Positions 46,681 to 58,238 of a stretch of DNA of 64,000 nucleotides are shown here, in pieces; the first letter of the stretch is position 1; each line of letters begins with the position of its first letter. The DNA is from Archivesica marissinica. Lineage: Eukaryota > Mollusca > Bivalvia > Venerida > Vesicomyidae. The notes under the pieces are model-generated. The model saw only the letters and a program-made list of their open reading frames with translations. It ran no database searches and was not told where the DNA came from. Location: positions 48,163,927-48,227,926 of the forward strand of contig CM026403.1 of assembly GCA_014843695.1 (NCBI GenBank), read 5' to 3'. The position numbers and the translations under genes are program-made.

Positions 46681-47684
46681 GTGAAATTGATATATTTCTA
46701 CATATTGTATTATTAAGGTGTTATTTGCGTACACATTTCTGTACAGTAGGCCCTTATTTCTATTTTAAGATTACAAGGGACGCTACTTCCATAAGAATCT
46801 ATCGCTATTTATACTACACACAAGTCATGACTTATTATGTTTTTGGAACTGAATGACGATACGTATTCTGTTTCTGCAACGCATTAACTAAGTAAATTGA
46901 TACAGTGTGCAGGTAGGGAATTAAATGCTTGTGTTTATAATGTCATCTGTTTGTTTTTAAATGTTCTTGTATTGCTACAGTATTCATACACATAATTAAA
47001 CGTCCCCACGTGTCCAAATGCAAATGTTTTTCTGGACAGGCTTAGCCGACCTAAGCGGTTAACCAGTACTAAACTATGTCTGTGAGGTGACTTGCTCAAT
47101 GACACTACATACGTGGACTGACCCGAGTATCGAACATGGGACAGTTTGATTCCAAATCCGACAACATGCCACGGACGCCCGGAGGAAATCGTCCTGTTCA
47201 ATCTGTCACCGTACCATATCACATACTGTCCATCGAACCAGGGTTGAATTGGTGAGAAGCGAGCATGCCTAACTACTGCGCAAATTGGACAGCCAAAAAA
47301 AGTGTAATCCATATTACAAGTTGTTATGATTGATCTTAATGCGATGATGGACACGATGAGTCGGGATGACCATAATTATATATAGATACACTGTCCAATT
47401 TGAAATCAATCCGAATATATCAAACTCTGTGTTTACATGCATATTGGGTTACAAACTACTACCACAACCAATGACCACAAAGTTGCATTGTAATATAATT
47501 ATATTGTGTTGAAAACACTGACTGGTTTATGTATCAATAATAGTTGAAACGGTTTGTTCATTTCAGATGCTTATTGATTCAGATACCTATCAAAGGGTGA
47601 TGTATTGTCCAAAGTTGCAGATTTTCATGGCATCAACAGGTAGGTGAACTCTTGTCGACATGATCATTAATTGCTAAGTTGATT

Positions 47685-47935
47685 CGATTAGCTGTCTGAT
47701 TAGCGTAGTGATTAGCAAGCACGCTCGCTTCTAGTCAATGCATTCCGGGTTCCTTACCCTGACTGAGAAGTGTGTGAGATGGTACGGTGGTCCCCAAATC
47801 GGACATGTGAGTTTTCTCCAGTTATGTCCCACATGAATGACTACATAATTATACGCTTTCAACGAGAGTGCTTAATATTATAATCTTGTTTCGAAAATGT
47901 TGTAAAGTAAATAATATTTATACAGATGATTATTC
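47685..47935 (+). repeat. tRNA-derived SINE, family S3
   Basis: Head TTAGCGTAGTGATTAGCAAG (box A) and GGGTTCCTTACCC (box B region), body GTGTGAGATGGTACGGTGGT, then GTGAGTTTTCTCCAGTTATG and the GAGAGTGCTTAATATTATAA tail. It matches the body at 20475-20650. Confidence 0.7.
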
Positions 47936-48246
47936 TAACATTAACAATGAAGAACGATGTAAAAACACAAAAGTTAACCATAGTTTTTTCAAAAACAGAA
48001 TTAGGCCGAACTCCAAATATATTTAGTTTCGTCACAGCAACCCAGATTTATGGAATAGTTTCCATCTTATTAATGTACATACACTGTACTAATCACTAAT
48101 CAACAAATTAATATCTGTCTGGTCCACCCTCACAAATGCTTAATATTAATGTCCAAATTTTGTTCACAATCATTCCAGTGTTCAAATTTAACAGATAGAA
48201 ATGTAGAAGTTTGATGTTAATAGAGTTTTTATATGTTATTTCTTGC

Positions 48247-48480
48247 AGATTCCCTGATGATATGGCTTTAATTGATGTACAGCAGCTGGATTTTTATCGG
48301 AAGTGCCATATTATACAGAATGCAGTTGGATCAGTTGATGGTCTATTGATCTATGATTGTGTGATAGCATGGCCAAGAAAATCAAGAGTGGACAACACTA
48401 TTTCAACAGATCAGTTCATGCCTCCATCAACACCACTTGATTTAAGGATACTAATCTTAGCTGTCATACTTACAGTTTAG
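48247..48480 (+). pseudogene. Harbinger transposase middle exon
   Basis: After TTTCTTGCAG it reads FPDDMALIDVQQLDFYRKCH, then IIQNAVGSVDGLLI. The Q-x-x-F-Y helix followed by G-x-VDG is the first-Asp region of Harbinger transposases. It ends at a stop after an unrelated tail. Confidence 0.6.
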
Positions 48481-49079
48481 AAATCTTGAAAACTGATGAA
48501 AACTGAGCAACTATCCAGTGATACAAATGCATACTGTTTGGTACTTTTCTTTTATAGACTACCGTATTAAGATTTCATTTTGACAAGCGGCACAGTTTTA
48601 AAAATTATGAAAGAAATTTCCGGTTTTAATTTTTGTGATATAAGGTTTCCACAAATAAAGAAAACAATATATATATATGTATGCCAAACAAGCAAAATTA
48701 GATGTGCATGAAAACACCCTGATAATTATATGGTATTGAAGCCTGTGTACAAACAAGATTGTCTATCATACTGTGTTCACTACAGATCTTCAATCTATAT
48801 CTTGTGCAACAAATCTTCTTTTACTATGAAATCAGAAATGTTGATGCAACAAAACACGAAAATAGATTCACAGTAAATATAATTTGTTGTATCAGATTGC
48901 ATAGGGTGTGTGACAGACAGACTTTGGTGTGAAAATGTAACTGCTTCAATATACTTCCCACTACACTGTAACAGAAGCTTAACATTACACAAAGCAACCC
49001 GATACAATATATATGTTGATATACATAATACATGAATACCTGTGAGTGTTTTACGTTTATTTATCATAGTTACCAATTG

Positions 49080-49265
49080 CCCATTTTAGCGACACCTACT
49101 GAAGAGATTAGTTATATTAGATTTGGAGGATAGTGCAATGATGTCCTCCAGTTCTTTTATTTGCATTGTGTAAAGCACCGGCACAAGACCTCTGTTTAAA
49201 TTCTCATCTGAAAGACTTATGATTTTAGTATGGTATAGCGGGGTCTCGAACGGGGTAAAAAGCCC
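49080..49265 (-). repeat. SINE family S2 fragment
   Basis: Complement of the S2 body at 3866-4115: GAAGAGATTAGT.AT, GAGGATAGTGCAATGATG and CATCTGAAAGACT. Confidence 0.65.
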
Positions 49266-50041
49266 ATGTGATCTAGTTTTTTATTGTTTTTTCTTGTTCC
49301 TACGATATAATTATAAGAGGATATGTGTTTGTTTCAGTGTATGATCGAATAATATTTCACCAAATGAACATTGAAAGCATTATTACCAAGTGTGAAGCTA
49401 GTCACGAGTGGTATTAATAGCTTTCTATGTTTTTGAGTAAAGTGTTATTCGATCATTCACTTAAACAAATTTTATTTTTATTTTGACTGAAAAGTGTTTT
49501 TACGATAGAAAATGATGCAACTGTGCCATGGGATAAATCGTACTTGGACAACAATATGTGACGTAATAAATGACTGCTCGTACATGCTGCCAACATTTCA
49601 ACAAACACATTCTTTGTACCACAAATTCAAAGCATTGTTACTTTTAGCTTCCTACTTAATCCTTTTCATTATGTATGTTGTTGTATGTTATATGTGTTTT
49701 ATGGTTTGCAATAAATATTGTTTAAACCAATTCATCTTGGCAATTCTATGATAATTCTATTCCATATATGCGAGGATTAAAAACTGCATTACCATATTAT
49801 CAGTAATGTTACAAGTGTCAATATGTATCTCTATATGTATTATAAAATTATATTGGGGTATATTTGCAGTGACATTATAAATAATGAAATTTAGAATAGT
49901 TCCGTTGTTTTATTTCTACTTCCTAACATCCATGATTGTGCTGGTTATAATTAGTTTCAATATAACTTACCGACCAAGTTAACTTGACAACAATGTGGTA
50001 GTTAAAGTGACCATTTATCATCGTCTTTGATCTATTGCGTT

Positions 50042-50528
50042 TTTGAGCTTAATTATCGTCGCTACCGGTTGCCCATATGAGCCTCTTGAAGAGATTAGTC
50101 ATTTTAGATTTTTGAGGATATTGGAGTGATAGAGACAGAGACGGAGTATGTGGTCGATTGGTTAATGTTGTTGACTTCGAATCACTTGCCTCTCACAGCT
50201 GATGTTTAGACTCTCACCAGGGGTGTCGGATTATTTCGTGCAAGGAAACTATTCGGAATGTTTGTGGTTCTACCCAGGCAGGTGACCTTTCACACTTGAC
50301 ATACTGTATGGAGGGGCGCCCAGGATCTTCCTCCACCAATAATAGTTGGAAAGTCACCATATTACTTGAGCTGTTGGTGATACATTAAACCCCAAAAAAC
50401 AAACCGAGACCCATGCCAGAGTATTAACTGGGTTTTTTACGTGAACGGTGTTATTCACGGATCGAAACCTTGGATCTACAGACCAATGTGTTCACCACTG
50501 GACTATTGACCCGTCTGTATTTGATCTA
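50042..50528 (-). repeat. SINE family S2 copy, interrupted
   Basis: Minus-strand S2: tail CGGTTGCCCATATGAG... at the left, tRNA-like head (GGGTCAATAGTCCAGTGGTG, GGTTTCGATCC) at the right. It is cut by another SINE at 50143-50405. Confidence 0.7.
50143..50405 (+). repeat. Second SINE nested in S2, with GAGAC target duplication
   Basis: Flanked by GAGAC at 50138-50142 and 50406-50410. Body contains CAGGCAGGTGACCTTTCACA, GGGGCGCCCAGGATCTTCCT and CATTAAACCCCAAAAAAC. Confidence 0.65.
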
Positions 50529-51941
50529 TTAATCTCATCACACAGATATATACGACTAATGTATGACCAGTCTATGACAGCTTGTACATTTGTATATTAT
50601 ATATGCTAGAATCGCCGTTATAAAAAGACATGCTGATACAAAAGTGTGTATTAATGAATGGAGTCTATTGTCTATTCAGTATTTACATCACTAGATATTG
50701 TGGTAACATGTAAATACCGTAGGCCCTATTCAATTGCCTCAACATTATTTACAGACACAAATCTGGAACATACCCTTGAAAATGAAATAATATTTAACAA
50801 CATAATCCTAAAAATTAGCAAAGAAGTTTTGGGGTGGGAGCACTGTTTTGCATTTACGCAAAAACGATGTATACATAAGTTATTTAAAGTATAATAAAGT
50901 CTGAAATGTTTAACAATTCAATATATGAAAACAACGTATCAGATTTAAAATATTGTTGCACGATGGAAACATACCAGTTATACTGAAATAGATTATACAT
51001 TCACAGTAACAAGGAAGATTTAGTGGGGCCGTGTTTTCCTTTCCAATACCGGCGTGTTAAAAAATCTCTTCTACGGATTTGACCCACTACGTCATATTTG
51101 ATTTAATATAGATATCATGTCTGGAGAGGCCTGCGCGTAAGGTTTAATTCAATATAAGAAATATTAACATATTCCAAGAAATAAAGAAGTTATGAATAAT
51201 ATATATACAGGGGCGCCGTGTTTTAAACACGTCCGATGTTGACATTTGCGCGCGAAGATGTGTGCACCGGAAGTTTACATTTCGGACTGTGTCACTGTTT
51301 TTAAGGTCGTACGACGAAAGAAAATCTTAGCTGCGACCGAAGACTTACGACCGTGTTGATAAAACGGTCGTACGATTGTCGCACGAAACATCGCAAGTAG
51401 CGGTCTTAAGATAAGACCGACTTGCGACTGACATTGTTGATAAAACGGGGCCCAGGAGTTTACAGAACTGCATGTGGTAAAAGTTGATTCTTGTTTGGAA
51501 CTCGGAATTTGACTGGGACAGTTCATCGATTTACCATAGCACGAAGAAGGAGAAAATTCAGTGGTGTGCATCCTATATTTGAAAGGCAGAATTGTGTTTA
51601 GATTTGAATAACTCGGCAAGTATTGCACCCACAACCATGAAACTTCACACCCAAGTAGCTGATTGGTATAACAATCTGGCATACACAGCATTTAATCAAG
51701 GTGTGTCAAATTTTAATTTTATTTGAAATTTAAATTTATATGTTTCCGGTCTATTAGAGTTATTTCCCTTGGATCATGAGCTATGAGTAATATGTTCCGG
51801 TCGTCTGCAATCATTCCCGGACAAAATCTAACAATTTGTTGCTAGTGTCACAAGCTTCAAGGTTAATTTCACATTTAATTTGTGATTTTTAAAAGTTTAA
51901 AAAAAACATGAACTATTGTATTTTCACTGTGTTTCTTTAGT

Positions 51942-53422
51942 ATGGATGCCCTTTTTGAACAATGCAACAGGAAACTTCACATGACCAGTATATTGCACCC
52001 TAATGGTGAATGCATACTATGGACCGGCTGTGTTAATAAGCAAGGCTATGGTCAATTTCGTTACAGAGACCCTCGTGATGAATAGGGCTGCGGCGGTATA
52101 CCGCGATACGCTGACGAACGTATATGCGTATCGTATCGGGAGGGTCTGTATCGCGTATATCGGCCGTATCGAAGATTAAAATTCCATTGTGTGTTTTTTC
52201 TACCGATTCTAATTAAAATACTTGAAAACGTTCGCTAAATGAGCAAAACTTTCCTGTTATTTTTAGCATTCCTCAAAGCGTGCACCTGCTGCTGCAGAGC
52301 TAGCGTTAAAGCTATCATGCAAGTTCGAATTTTTAAAGTATATAAATACCAATATGTTAGTAGCTGCTGTTTAGCTACATTCTTTTAAACTAATATTGAC
52401 GCAATGGTGGAGGTATCCGTTACGACACAGCCCGTTTTTAACTTGTTTAGTATTACTACGCGTGTGAAGTGATTTTACGAGGAGAGGCAACCTCGGTGTT
52501 CCATTCTTGGAAGGAGATACGGAGAAAAGAAGAAGAAGTGGTGTTTAACAATAAAAACGTCGCCACATTGAAACAGGTCTTTAGTTTTACACATTTTAAA
52601 TCGGGCTTAAAATCTACGAGTTGTATTTTTCGAATTATTTGACCTTGTTGACTTCCGGATGACATTGCTATTTTTAGCAACGGGCACGGACTCATAGAGA
52701 ACCATATAATAGTTGGGATCCCAGATTTGCAAGAGCTTGGAATTATAAATCTAGAGCTAATCCATTATTTATTGTATGGTTTGGTATATGTAGGCTAATA
52801 AACAAAATCTGTACCCTTTAGTTGTTTTTATTACCAGTAGGCCTATGCTCATAGCCTCATACAAGAACTAGATCTATATATTTTCAGAGTGTGTTGATTC
52901 TTTGATCTTTTTAAAGACAAATCTTCTTGATAGTGACTGACCTTCAAAGTATTAAGATCTAGGTATTGCTTGGGGGGGGGGAGGATATAGAGAAATCTAT
53001 AAAAACTTTATTGATTAATAACTTAATACTGTTCTACTCTGAATGACTTTGTTGGTTATTTTTAGTATTTTTTACTACTATCGTATCGTATCGTATCGGC
53101 AGTCCTGTATTGCAATACGTATCGTATCGGAAGGGGTCTGGCAATACGCAGCCCTAGTGATGAATGCACTGCTGGGCATCGAACACGAACTGCTCACCGT
53201 GTTGCTTTGATGGTACTCTACAAGGACTTTGATGTTGCACCCAGCCAGCAAGCATCACATTTATGCAACACTAAATTGTGCATAAACGCGAAGCACCTTG
53301 TTTTTGAGGGAAATGCATCTAATAAGATGAGAAAAACTTGTTTTTCAATTTCTAGGTGCTGCGGCCACAACAACATGAATGGGTCAATCTTACCAGATTG
53401 TCTGATGCATTTACACGAGTGA
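51942..53422 (+). pseudogene. His-Me/HNH-type zinc-binding protein, split by hAT
   Basis: The start MDALFEQCNRKLH follows CTTTAG. Left part reads GECILWTGCVNKQGYGQFRY; the right part, from 53165, reads CTAGHRTRTAHRVALMVLYK, then SHLCNTKLCINAKHLVFEG and CCGHNN to a stop. The C-x-W-G...GYG-x-F, AHR and SHLC...C-x-N...HL series is that of HNH-like proteins with the zinc-binding loop of homing endonucleases. The hAT element at 52083-53156 creates an immediate TAG. Removing it with one GTGATGAA leaves one uninterrupted frame of about 135 codons. The host role is unknown; relatives often occur near mobile DNA. Confidence 0.75.
52083..53156. mobile_element. Non-autonomous hAT element (1,074 bp)
   Basis: Ends TAGGGCTGCG and CGCAGCCCTA; 8-base duplication GTGATGAA (52075-52082, 53157-53164). 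TATCGTATCG words cluster at both ends. No transposase is seen inside. Confidence 0.9.
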
Positions 53423-53766
53423 TATGTTATTATTTATATTTATGCCTGCTTCATATTCTAGATTCTGACCGTGTGTGTCTGGGGAGTGGAGTGTGTGTGG
53501 GGGGGTAAAGGAGGAAGAGAGTAGCATGAAAAATATAGTATCAACCACGCATAAAGATCCCGCCTTTAAGCGCCTTCATCACTTGCTCCGCCCATAATAG
53601 AATATAATACAGCGTTAGTTTATAGACTGGGTTGGTAGATCCTGCCTTAATCATTTGCCCTGCCCCCAAGAATAGAATACAATACAGTGTTAGTTTATGG
53701 ACTGGGTGTGTGATACTAATCAAAAATTTATGGAATATAAATGTATCGCAAATATATCACTTTCAG
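53423..53766. other. Non-coding stretch with a diverged repeat
   Basis: Two related blocks at 53570-53645 and 53646-53715 share AATAGAATA.AATACAG.GTTAGTTTAT and GACTGGGT. No gene recognised. It ends at the acceptor near 53766. Confidence 0.45.
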
Positions 53767-55411
53767 GTACTTTGTAATGCGCTATGGTACATAACAAACA
53801 ACCAGATTACCATAGATGACACAGCAGGAAAACAAAAAGATCTTCAGCCAGTGCCGGCACCATTTGACCAATACAAAGGATACAATGATGTTCGGCGCAA
53901 AAAGCCAGCCAATGTTGAGTTCACATGCACATGCATTGTTTAGTCTGCTTAACAAACCATGTGATGGGTCTTCCGCTTGGGTTGAAATGTGTGAGAATAT
54001 AAAAACATTGGCTTGTTGTTTGTCGTCATATCAAGAATATTTAGATAGACAGTCGGTGAAGTCCGAGGATAATAGAAGTATGACACACCCTCCACGTACT
54101 ATTGATGAACACGCAAATGTTTTCCATTGCAAAAAGACTATAAAAGTCGACATTAAGTACACGCTTTTAGACAAAGCTGTTACTGAGGCTGGTAAAAGTA
54201 CTCCTGTTCTATTTGATGAAAATGTTCATATTCATAATTGTAAACCCATTCGACAATAACGTTCAGACATAGGTTTGTTGAATCGGTACAGTTGAGTGTC
54301 CCAGTTGATGTCATTAAATTTTGTCCAGGGGTATCAGTGGTTACCACATATATTGTAACTTGGGTGAAAGAAAATAGGTCCGAGCCTGAAATGCTTACAG
54401 ATGGAGCAAGATTGATACAGAAAATGAGGCCCAAGCTAAAGGAGTTCACACCAGAGCCCAAAGTAAAACTTTCAAAAAGAACATTTCATACATTGCTAAT
54501 ATAAATCCATATTTGATAGATTTCATTTATTCTGAATTAGCGATGGATTCGTCATCGGCAAGCCACCCTGATATGCAAGGGCGCCTACGACTAATCTCAC
54601 TGGGAGAAGAAGGCCTTATAGCTGACCTGCGTCACCTGAATACTGGAAGACCAAATGATAGGTACGACGTTTTCTTCCAGAAACTTTGTGAACTTGTAAA
54701 TGATGTATCAGCTGCTGATGATCGCCGACATGGAGTTCAGGAGTTGCCCACTTATCCCAATGGATCAGCCTTGGTGATATGATCGAACAAGCGACAAATG
54801 CCTGTCCAGAAGGTACACCAGTTCCCTCAAAGAGTCTCGTAAGACTCCAGTTTGCCCCACATAATCCTTATGCATACTCGGCACAGTTTTTCACCTCAAA
54901 AGTTCCAGTACAATACAAAATACAGAGAAGACAGTTAAGAAGCCAGCACCCCGATGACCATTACTGTGCTGCATTATTTAAGTACCTTAAATGCAAGTCA
55001 GTAGAGCTCAGAGACGATGCACTTCTAGTATGCTGTGATGACAAAGCCAAGGTTCCGGTGGGAGAACCTGATAAACCGGTATCGACGGGAGTCCGGGGTC
55101 GGTATCACAACTGTAACTACAGTACTTTCTGCACTTGATCACGATATGAACGTATCCTCACTCACACCGATCACGATATGAACGTATCCTCACTCACACC
55201 AAGTGTTGTTTTAGAATGTAGAAGTCAGGAGACGATTGACACATCGTTTGTGAGAGGCCAAGTAACCACCATTGTGAATGATTCAGTGTTTCAGACTTTG
55301 TCACCCATGCGTCACGCTGTGCATCTTCAGAAGATTATTCAGCAACGCGACTTGGTTCCTTCTATACTACTCAAATATACTGATGGTGGATGTGATCAGC
55401 GAAACAGTCAA
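53767..55411 (+). pseudogene. Element-like gene of unknown family, several frameshifts
   Basis: Reading across frames: VLCNALWYITNNQI (after a TTTCAG acceptor), PFDQYKGYNDVRRKKPANVE, LLNKPCDGSSAWVEMCENIK, VPVDVIKFCPGV, RLISLGEEGLIADLRHLNTG, CELVNDVSAADDRRHG, EGTPVPSKSLVRLQFAPHNP, QYKIQRRQLRSQHPDDHYCA, LLVCCDDKAKVPVGEPDKPV, ALDHDMNVSS, FVRGQVTTIVNDSVFQTLSP and LLKYTDGGCDQRNSQF. I recall similar proteins in many invertebrates but know no name. CCDDKAKVPVG and YTDGG could be the two Asp strands of an RNase H fold (inference). A tandem repeat of ACACCGATCACGATATGAAC lies at 55127-55200. Broken by at least four frame changes. Confidence 0.55.
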
Positions 55412-56112
55412 TTTCAAGGACTATATGATTAAAGGAGCCCCACCCGGTACCAAAGGTGTGGCTTTCCATACAGGATGGATGACAAAAGAATCATATCTAA
55501 CCTGGCTCGACCACTTCATTGAATTCAGTAAGTGTTCCCAACAGAATCGAGTACTCCTAATTACCGACAACCACGAAAGTCACATCTCTGTCGCTGCTAT
55601 AACCAAAGCCAAGGACAATGGAATAACAATGTTTACGTTGCCGCCTCATTGCAGCCATAAATTACAACCACTAGACAGAACAGTGTATGGTCCGTTGAAG
55701 CGATATTACAATGCCGCTTGTGAAAACCATGTCCATTTATGAGGTAGCCGAGATGTTGGGAAAGGCATACCCACGTGCTTTTGGTCCCGAGAAAATAGTA
55801 TCCGGGTTTCGTGTTACTGGAATCCGTCCATTTAACAGGAACGTATTCCGGGACGACGAGTTTTTGCCAGCCTCAGTTACTGACAGAGATGACCCCAACG
55901 CTGTGACAGCTGCCGATGTGGCAACTACATCGAAAGAAACTACATCAAGTACCCTGAATGGGACCGTAGCAAGTTCATCTGATGAAGCTGTACCAATTAC
56001 ATCAAGTGTCTCTGATGAAACCGCGCCATGCACCTCTGGTGAACCCGTGCAATGTGCCTCAAATGAATCAAATAATAGTAGCGCACCTACATGGCCACAT
56101 GTCCCCATTTGA
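55412..56112 (+). pseudogene. pogo-type DDE_1 transposase, C-terminal fragment
   Basis: Reads NFKDYMIKGAPPGTKGVAFH, TGWMTKESYLTWLDHFI, RVLLITDNHESHISVAAI (second Asp), PPHCSHKLQPLDRTVYGPLK (third acidic residue) and, in another frame, AEMLGKAYPRAFGPEKIVSG, FRVTGIRPFNRNVF. This is the end of a pogo/Tigger-type transposase. It joins directly to the unrelated sequence at 55411, and a frame change lies near 55730. A Ser/Thr-rich tail closes the protein. Confidence 0.8.
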
Positions 56113-57055
56113 GATTCACCCATTCCCCAAAGCAGGGCCACGTAAAACAAAGATGCCGAGAAATAAGAAAAAACACCTATACTAAGTGATACTCCTGTCA
56201 AACGACAATAGTATATAGAAATGCAAAGGAAAACAAAACAAAATAAAAGCTCTAAGCGTCCACGTAACAATGTTCAGGGCTCGATAAATCCTATTGCCCG
56301 ACGCCCGGGGCAAGTCAAAACAATGTTCGGGCAAGTGGCCGTCAACCAGAGTTTAGTCCCGGGCAAGTCAAAATGCTATGGATGTGATTATCGGACAGGT
56401 GTCGAATAAACATATCAATTAACAAAATAAACAAACTAATCAACTGTTTCTTGTCATGATTGGACCATTATTAGGTATCTCAAGAGAGCCAATCACTGCC
56501 TAGGAAAATCGGCTACATGCAGTAAATTGGTGTATTTTCAGTTGAGCGCTGTTATGAAATTATTTGGAGAAAATTGGAACATGTACACTCAAAATAAAGA
56601 AGAATTCTTTCTCTTTCTGATGGTGTCGTTTATTTTGTTATATTCCCATTCTTCCTACGCTAGTACGTTGCGCAAAGAGGACGCATTCTCATTGTATTTG
56701 TGTGCTGAACCGATCAAAACTATTTCCGGTTTTTGTGTCCTGGCTTTATGTGCGTTGGCGCCCTCGCGCGGTGAACTGTTGCACTATGAAAGGTACTTGA
56801 AAAGTCATGAGCAGGCTTTTAGCTTTAGTTTCATATAATTTATTCTATGGTTTATACCAAAGAACGTACTGAAATATCGCTTTGAAAACTTTGGAAGGCA
56901 CGCGTAACGCGTTTCCTTTGTAGTAATGAAACCATTTTAATATCGATTTGAAGCTATTTTATTAATAAATACGAATATTATAATGACATGTTTGGATAGT
57001 AATTTGGTGCGAAAGCGCGGCTAGCAAACGGAGACCCAACCCGCACTTGTCAATA
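56113..57055. other. Non-coding stretch
   Basis: Repeated CCCGGGCAAGTC / TTCGGGCAAGTG words at 56305-56370 after CAGGGCTCGATAAATCC (56274), which resembles a hAT end. A frame at 56527-56835 is not recognised. The last 100 bases may be the promoter of the exon at 57056. Confidence 0.35.
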
Positions 57056-57143
57056 ATGGCCGCAGCTACTCCGGCAATTGGTGATCCCGTCATCGCAAAA
57101 ACTGATCCTGAAGCCATAACAGCGATGATATTTTCAGAAATCG
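57056..57143 (+). CDS. Possible first coding exon
   Basis: ATG in CAATAATGG context, then MAAATPAIGDPVIAKTDPEA and ITAMIFSEI, ending at a strong GTGAGT donor. I do not recognise the protein and cannot find exon 2 in the window before the repeats begin at 57574. Confidence 0.3.
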
Positions 57144-57573
57144 GTGAGTTTACGCTTTCCTAAGTGACTATTGAATATATTTATCGTGGTAACATAATCG
57201 TTTTTTCTATTTAAACATCGTATCTGACTTATTTATCTCCGAGTTTGGTGTTGATGTAGTTCACCATGTTTAAAAAAAATGGCGATGATGGCAATTTCGG
57301 CGTAAACCTCAGTATTTAAAGTCAATCTACTAAGATTATGGAGTATTAAAAAATGTTCACATCTTTCCCTTTTTATACATAGTTGACCCTGTCATTTAAG
57401 ATTTCTGAACATCACCCCTGACCTGAAAGCAGTTGCATAAATTATGCAAATGTGCTCTGGGCATGCGAGCTATACAAGCTTTGATTTAATTCTTGTGATG
57501 GTTTAACTTAACAAAGTCACCAAAGTGATATTTAAATTGTGTAAAGAAGTAAAATTAATAAATATATATTCAG

Positions 57574-57690
57574 TGCCGTAGCCAGGGTAAAATTTTAACC
57601 GAGGCAGTCTAGGGGGGTCCGGGGGCATACTCCGCCGGAAATTTGTTTTTTTCTAGAACGTCTCTGGTGCATTCTGGAGGGTACTCAGAC
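57574..57690. repeat. hAT-like end and G-rich module
   Basis: CAGTGCCGTAGCCAGG is a common hAT-type terminus. CTAGGGGGGTCCGGGGGCAT and TGGTGCATTCTGG follow. The same module occurs in elements A (19895-19970) and B (21915-21985). Confidence 0.5.
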
Positions 57691-57882
57691 CATGATATAA
57701 ATATATCACCCTAAATATCGAATTTATTGGCGCCATTATAGTATAATTTAATATTTATACTATTTTTATTTCAAACAACAGAGCGATAAGAAAATATATT
57801 GAAAAATGTTTAAACATGGTGAACTACATCTAACAAGATGGGGACACAATGAGCCTAAAAACATCCTGAAGGTCCCATCTGG

Positions 57883-58165
57883 AATGAATGAATGAATGGT
57901 GTTTTACGGCGCATCGACATCTACGGTCATGTAGCGCGCATTAAAGTTATGTTTATTGTCGAGTGTATGAAATAAAATTCTATATAAGTATATGCATTAC
58001 GTAAAAATTAATACTAAGAAGTTAAATGAATGAATGAATGGTGTTTTACGGCACATCGACATCTAAGGTCATGTAGCGCGCATTAAAGTTATGTTTATTG
58101 TCGAGTGTATGACATAAAATTCTATATAAGTATATGCATTACGTAAAAATTAATACTAAGAAGTT
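57883..58165 (-). repeat. 142-bp tandem duplication of a LINE 3' end
   Basis: Two units, 57883-58024 and 58025-58165, each starting with a GAATGAATG tail and GGTGTTTTACGGC. They lie 3' of the minus-strand LINE. Confidence 0.8.
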
Positions 58166-58238
58166 ATAAAGACGTAAGATTAATTACAGGTAATATATGA
58201 ATGAATGATTACTACAAAGGCATGATTAACAATTGATA

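Larger units (their letters stand above)
46307..51456 (+). mobile_element. Decayed Harbinger-type element
   Basis: Inverted ends containing GGGCCCCGTTTTATCAAC at 46310 and its complement ending near 51453, followed by related GTAAGTCAGTCTTA / GCAAGTCGGTCTTA. It holds broken transposase pieces (46435-46680, 48247-48480) and several SINEs. The flanking palindrome CCTGG/CCAGG makes the exact target unclear. Confidence 0.75.

Noticed and set aside
46935..47354. 139-residue minus-strand frame
   Set aside because: No similarity I recognise, no splice or start context, and it lies in decayed Harbinger sequence.
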